64,000 bases of DNA from Amyloporia xantha (Eukaryota; Basidiomycota; Agaricomycetes; Polyporales; Adustoporiaceae). Every line of letters begins with the position of its first letter. Position 1 is the stretch's first letter. This document shows, piece after piece, positions 55,582 through 64,000 of this stretch. Both the position numbers and the translations under genes were made by a program. The notes beneath the pieces are model-generated. The model had not been told where the DNA came from. It did no database searches and was given only the letters and a program-made list of their open reading frames with translations. The stretch covers positions 1,798,001 through 1,862,000 of the forward strand of contig JAYKKR010000003.1 in the NCBI GenBank assembly GCA_036971615.1. The letters are read 5' to 3'.

Positions 55582-56300
55582 ATGCTGTCTAGTCCTTACA
55601 GGAGTGCGTTGAGAGCTGCTAGACGATGGGTGCGCCCGAAAAGTAGCGTTTCATCGTATGTATCCCACTTGTCGCCCTTTTCTATTGTGCTAACCAAGCA
55701 CGCAGCACCGCTACACTCCCCACGTCGGCTGAGGATAACGCGGAGCGAAAGTGGGCCTCCACGGTTGTGCACGGCCGCGGTATCTCTGAACCTCACTATC
55801 ATCCCAAGACCCACGGCATTCCGGTCGCCCTCATCCATTTCCGGTCTTACTTCCCTCCACTCTTGGACCAGTTCATTCACTTTACCAACCACGCTGCGGC
55901 CGCGCTGGCTATTCCGGTCTCCAAAACTGTGCACCTCCCTACGCAACGTTCACTATGGACCGTGCCACGAGGTCCCTTCGCACATAAAAAGTCTCAGGAA
56001 AACTTCGAACGCAGGGTTCACAAAAGAGTCATTAAGGCTTGGGATGCGGATCAAGAGGTGGTAGACCGATGGATCAAGTATCTCGAAGAGCATGTCATGG
56101 CAGGTGTTGGCATCAGAGTGGTACGGTGGCATAGGGCGCCGGTTGGGACAGGTCAGAAGATGCTAGAGGGCATCGCAAACCGAGTGAGGTTGAGTCCGGA
56201 GACAAGATCTGAAAAGGTGAAGGCTCTGGGAGAGCAAATTGTTCGGCAGGAGATGACTGCTGGTACCGTACCATCAGTAGAACCGTCGCAGTCCTCATAG
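55582..56300 (+). CDS. RSM10: Mitochondrial small ribosomal subunit protein uS10m
   Basis: A component of the mitochondrial ribosome small subunit. Two exons (55582-55655, 55706-56300) give 222 residues. The N terminus MLSSPYRSALRAARRWVRPK is basic with Ser/Ala, a typical mitochondrial presequence. The S10 domain follows: ALIHFRSYFPPLLDQFIHFT, HAAAALAIPVSKTVHLPTQR, SLWTVPRGPFAHKKSQENFE, RRVHKRVIKAWDADQEVVDR and WIKYLEEHVMAGVGIRVVRW. A further 45 residues after the domain are charged and not conserved in my memory of the family. The intact frame and correct splice sites indicate a working gene. Confidence 0.9.
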
Positions 56301-56491
56301 AGTCCTCTCCATATCTACATAGTGTGCGCTACTATACGCAGTGATTTGAGCCTCAGTACCGCCCTTCGTGAATGAATCCAGTAGACGCCCGGTATGCTGA
56401 CTCAGCAATACGCACGGCCAAGTTCATCTCGCATCCCAGTCTTTGGGCTCGCCACCACTTGGCCATAACCAAAACTGTTGCATCTCTTGCC

Positions 56492-57277
56492 ATGACTTCG
56501 CACGACAACGACCCCTTCTATCTTAGGTGCGATTGAAAGTGCTCGGGCGTGTGCATAAAATGCTCACGCCCCCAATTTCAGATACTAGTATGTTTTTTCT
56601 ACTTTTCGCAGTCTTTTCGATTGTCTCATAATGGTTTAGTACTGGCCACTCAGGCAAGCATGGACACGAGTTCCTCGAGTTCGAATACTCGCATGGTCGT
56701 TTGCGGTACGCGAATAACTCGAATTATCGCAACGACAGCTTGATTCGCAAAGAGAGTGGGTCGCATCTCGTCTTTTCTTGTCTCCGACTCATTTATCTAC
56801 TCGCCGTTCAGTGTGGGTCGGGCCTCTGGTCGTGAAGGAGCTCAAACGGATCGTTGAGTCCAGTGAGATTACAAAGTCAGTGCCACTTATTTGCGCGTAT
56901 ACCCCGCTTATAGCTTCCTGCTTTTAACGCTTGCAGAGAAGACGACACCAACTGGCCAAAGAAGAACATTGTGGGAAAGCAGGAGTTAGAGATTCGTGTG
57001 GGGAATGATCACATTGCTTTTGAGGTGTGTTGCGCGATTCGCTTGTATGGCCGGCCGCTAAATTCGTGATGTAGACGGCAAAAATTGGGTCCCTAGTAGA
57101 TATTCAGGACAGTGAGGACCCAGAGGGCCTCCGAGTGTTCTACTATCTCGTCCAGGATCTGAAGGTATAGATACCTCGATGATTGAATCTTGACATGTCT
57201 TGCTAACGTGACTGTCCATTCACCAGTGTCTTATTTTCTCCCTCATATCTTTGCACTTCAAGATTAAGCCTATTTAG
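56492..57277 (+). CDS. MAGO: Mago nashi, exon junction complex subunit
   Basis: Mago forms a heterodimer with Y14 in the exon junction complex, affecting splicing, mRNA localisation and decay. Splicing seven short exons gives 149 residues: [140 protein letters not shown] and SLHFKIKPI. The human protein has 146 residues; the match is near-perfect in layout. A 6-nt-scale junction occurs at the second intron (TAC TA|T ACT GGC). No open frame of more than 65 residues exists, so frame-only annotation would miss this gene. It starts 191 bp after the RSM10 stop. Confidence 0.93.
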
Positions 57278-58341
57278 CTATTCCTGCCGTTGGTGGCGCT
57301 GTATATCTTGGTCCCAGGAGATGGTTTGCGTCTGATAGTGCTGTACTACTTTGCTGAAAATGCCGAACTGTCCGTTTCTTTTCGGCTCAACCCTGTGATC
57401 GCCTTGTTTGCGTCCAACTTGTTGTTCAACTACACATCAAAGCCATGTGTTCGCAACCACTCATAAACACATCAAGTACGCGAATGGTGAATCCCGTGTG
57501 TGAGAAGCTCCGTTGTCACGAGCTTGCTATTCTGACTGTGTAGCTGTAAGCGCCTCGATGCGTTCTAAAGCACACATGCCTGCAATGATTGAGCACTGCG
57601 AAGTGTACGGCGGGGTAGACCTGCATGGGACTATCAAGTTGCTCCCTGAGCCTTTCTCCGCTAGTGAAAAAGCTGTTCGAGTTCAACAGTACGTGCTCTG
57701 GAAGGGCTGAAATGTTTACTCTAGTTCCAGATACTCAGTGCCTATATCTCTCGTTCGGGTCGACATCCACTTCGACAACAAACTCTACGAGAGCATCGCT
57801 GTGGTAATGCTCTTCCAATATTTCTCCCAACCAGTTCTACTAAGGCGGTTTGGGGTGATCGAAACTGACTGATTCCTGGCCATGGGTGACTGGAAGGATT
57901 TTTCCCAAGCCTTTTGCAGCGTAATTCAAGTCAATCAAATCGCTCGTGTTTGGATAGCACTACTTAGCACCATTTGCCCGTAAGTCTGTACTAAGCAGTC
58001 TCAGCTGCCCATCTCACAGTACACTAGACATGCAAAAATTTGCGATGCTCTTTCAGTGCAGGATGTTATTTAAGCCTCCGAGCGGAAATATGAACCTCCT
58101 CAATTCATGTTCGCATGCCTCCTGGGAGCAGGAATCTCGTTCATCACTGCCTGCAGTGTCCTATACAGATGGCGCATCTTGTACACTTAGAACTAGCACG
58201 AGCAGCGAGACGACTAATTTCAATTTACTGCAGATGATAGTGAATAAAAATACATGTGCATCTTTACGACAGGAGATGTAGGAACTTAGAAAAGCCTGTC
58301 CATAAGAGAGCGACTGGCGAATACGAGGTAGATATTCCTAT
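57278..58341. other. Unassigned interval, possibly one small plus-strand gene
   Basis: Short plus-strand pieces such as MPAMIEHCEVYGGVDLHGTI (about 57573), LVRVDIHFDNKLYESIAV (about 57745) and several GT...AG-like boundaries suggest a multi-exon gene between the Mago gene and the demethylase. I could not assemble a protein I trust and recognise no domain. Confidence 0.3.
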
Positions 58342-62825
<4,484 letters not shown>

Positions 62826-63914
62826 TGGACCATTTTCCTACAAACTGGGGCCGACCAGTAAGTGTAGCTTTATCTGAACAGCAGAGTATCTCAAAACACT
62901 TGCATTTCAGCGAGACGAGTTACTCGACCAGTACAATACATATCCATTGCACCATCGTCCATCCAATAACCAGAATGTTTTCGCCGAAGGGGTTCAGCGT
63001 ACACAGTGAGAACCCAGCTCAACAGCTCTACTCCATGAAGGGTGTTGACATCTGCGCAGACAGCCCATCGTCACAGGGACGAGTGTCCTTGCTATTGAAT
63101 ACAAGGACGGGATCATGATGGCTGCCGACAACCTTGGTCTGTCCCTTTCGTCTTCCCCAATTTGACCTTATGTTGACTGTTACAATTCAGCCTCCTACGG
63201 CTCCCTTGCGCGGTTCAAGGACATTCAGCGGTTGCACCCAGTCGGCAATTCCACCGTGCTCGGCGCGTCTGGCGACATGTCCGACTTCCAATACCTCCAG
63301 CATACTCTGGACGAGCTGATGACCGACGAGTTCATGCACGGTGATGGTCATGAGCTCGGCCCTGCCGAGGTGCACGAATATCTTTCGCGCGTCATGTACG
63401 GCCGTCGCTCCAAACTCAACCCGCTTTGGAACGCGTTGCTCGTCGGTGGACTCCAGGACGGCAAGCGGTGAGTGTCGGTGCAATCTCGTCTCTAATCATT
63501 AGCTGCATCTTACTATCCCGTCAACAGCTTCCTTGCGTATGTAGACCTCCTCGGTACGACTTACAAGGCAGCCTCCATCGCGACTGGCTACGGCGCGCAC
63601 ATTGCCATCCCAATTCTGCGCAACGTCGTTGATGGCCATGCGGACACGCTCACGGAGGAAGATGCGCGAAAATTGCTGCATGAATGCATGCGTGTGCTCT
63701 ACTATCGGGACGCGCGCAGTCTGGACAAAGGTTTGTGTCCTGGCTTACAATTCGTGCTCTACACCAGTCCCGTTCGGGATACTAACTATGTTCTACATAG
63801 TACCAAATTGCTACCGTGAACGCCGCCGGTGTCTCCATATCGGATACCTTGAAACTTGAAACTAACTGGGATTTCGCCGAAGGTATTCGAGGTTATGGTG
63901 CGCAGACGCAGTAG
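62826..63914 (+). CDS. PRE4: 20S proteasome subunit beta 7
   Basis: A non-catalytic beta subunit of the 20S core. The start MDHFPTNWGRP splices to RDELLDQYNTYPLHHRPS and NNQNVFAEGVQRTQ, then to QPIVTGTSVLAIEYKDGIMM, then to AADNLASYGSLARFKDIQRL (introns within 62860-62910, about 63007-63060 and 63133-63190). Then HPVGNSTVLGASGDMSDFQY, PLWNALLVGGLQDGKR, a further intron, FLAYVDLLGTTYKAASIATG and YGAHIAIPILRNVVDGHADT. After the last intron it reads KYQIATVNAAGVSISDTLKL and ends GIRGYGAQTQ at 63914. The family lacks the processed N-terminal threonine. ATG 62702 would add about 41 residues; 62826 fits the family better. Confidence 0.9.
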
Positions 63915-64000
63915 TTGTTGGTGATGATGACGTTTGGGTTCCACTGCAGAACGTGTACATAAGTCGACGATTATACTGTTCGTTGTTATGAAGCATTCTC

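Overview
The window looks like a piece of a filamentous basidiomycete nuclear genome, most likely an agaricomycete. The evidence is many short GT-AG introns of about 50-60 nt, conserved eukaryotic housekeeping genes, and a set of mobile-element remnants typical of mushroom-forming fungi (Helitron helicase, CxC2/KDZ fragment, DUF6532-like fragment, Tc1-like transposase). The species cannot be named from sequence alone.

Region 1 (1 to about 43.4 kb) is a transposon island. It carries a Helitron gene with Rep and Pif1-type helicase parts (8.7-13.0 kb) followed by a small spliced gene. A family of terminal-inverted-repeat (TIR) elements with CATYAGG ends has six copies here: 1382-5106, 2923-3932 nested in the first, 17802-19802, 22422-25269, 29936-30945 and 35447-37449. 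Two of these copies are 1010 bp long and carry a tRNA-like Pol III promoter. There are remnants of TNP2/CACTA-like, KDZ and DUF6532-like genes, several of them cut by the TIR elements. Foldback elements lie at 17.05-17.49, 38.23-38.68 and 38.84-39.10 kb, and a 24-bp repeat array lies at 15.2-16.4 kb. The most interesting object is a 3962-bp Tc1/mariner-type element (39308-43269) with TA target duplication and 35-bp TIRs. It holds a decayed transposase and an unrelated, convergently oriented spliced gene. That gene is itself interrupted by a 733-bp element with 17-bp perfect TIRs and two outward-facing tRNA-like sequences.

Region 2 (43.5-64.0 kb) is gene-dense with no transposon that I could see. 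In order: PTC7-type phosphatase (+), proteasome beta2/PUP1 (-), BAR protein (+), aldehyde dehydrogenase (+), p24 cargo receptor (-), a protein with a Rua1-type C-terminal domain (+), SUS1/ENY2 (+), mitochondrial uS10m/RSM10 (+), Mago nashi (+), a JmjN-JmjC-PHD histone demethylase (-) and proteasome beta7/PRE4 (+). Most of these could be spliced by eye into complete proteins; several pairs are divergent with short shared promoters. They are ordinary housekeeping genes; no operon logic applies. The switch from transposon island to gene block is sharp, about 160 bp upstream of the chosen PTC7 start codon.
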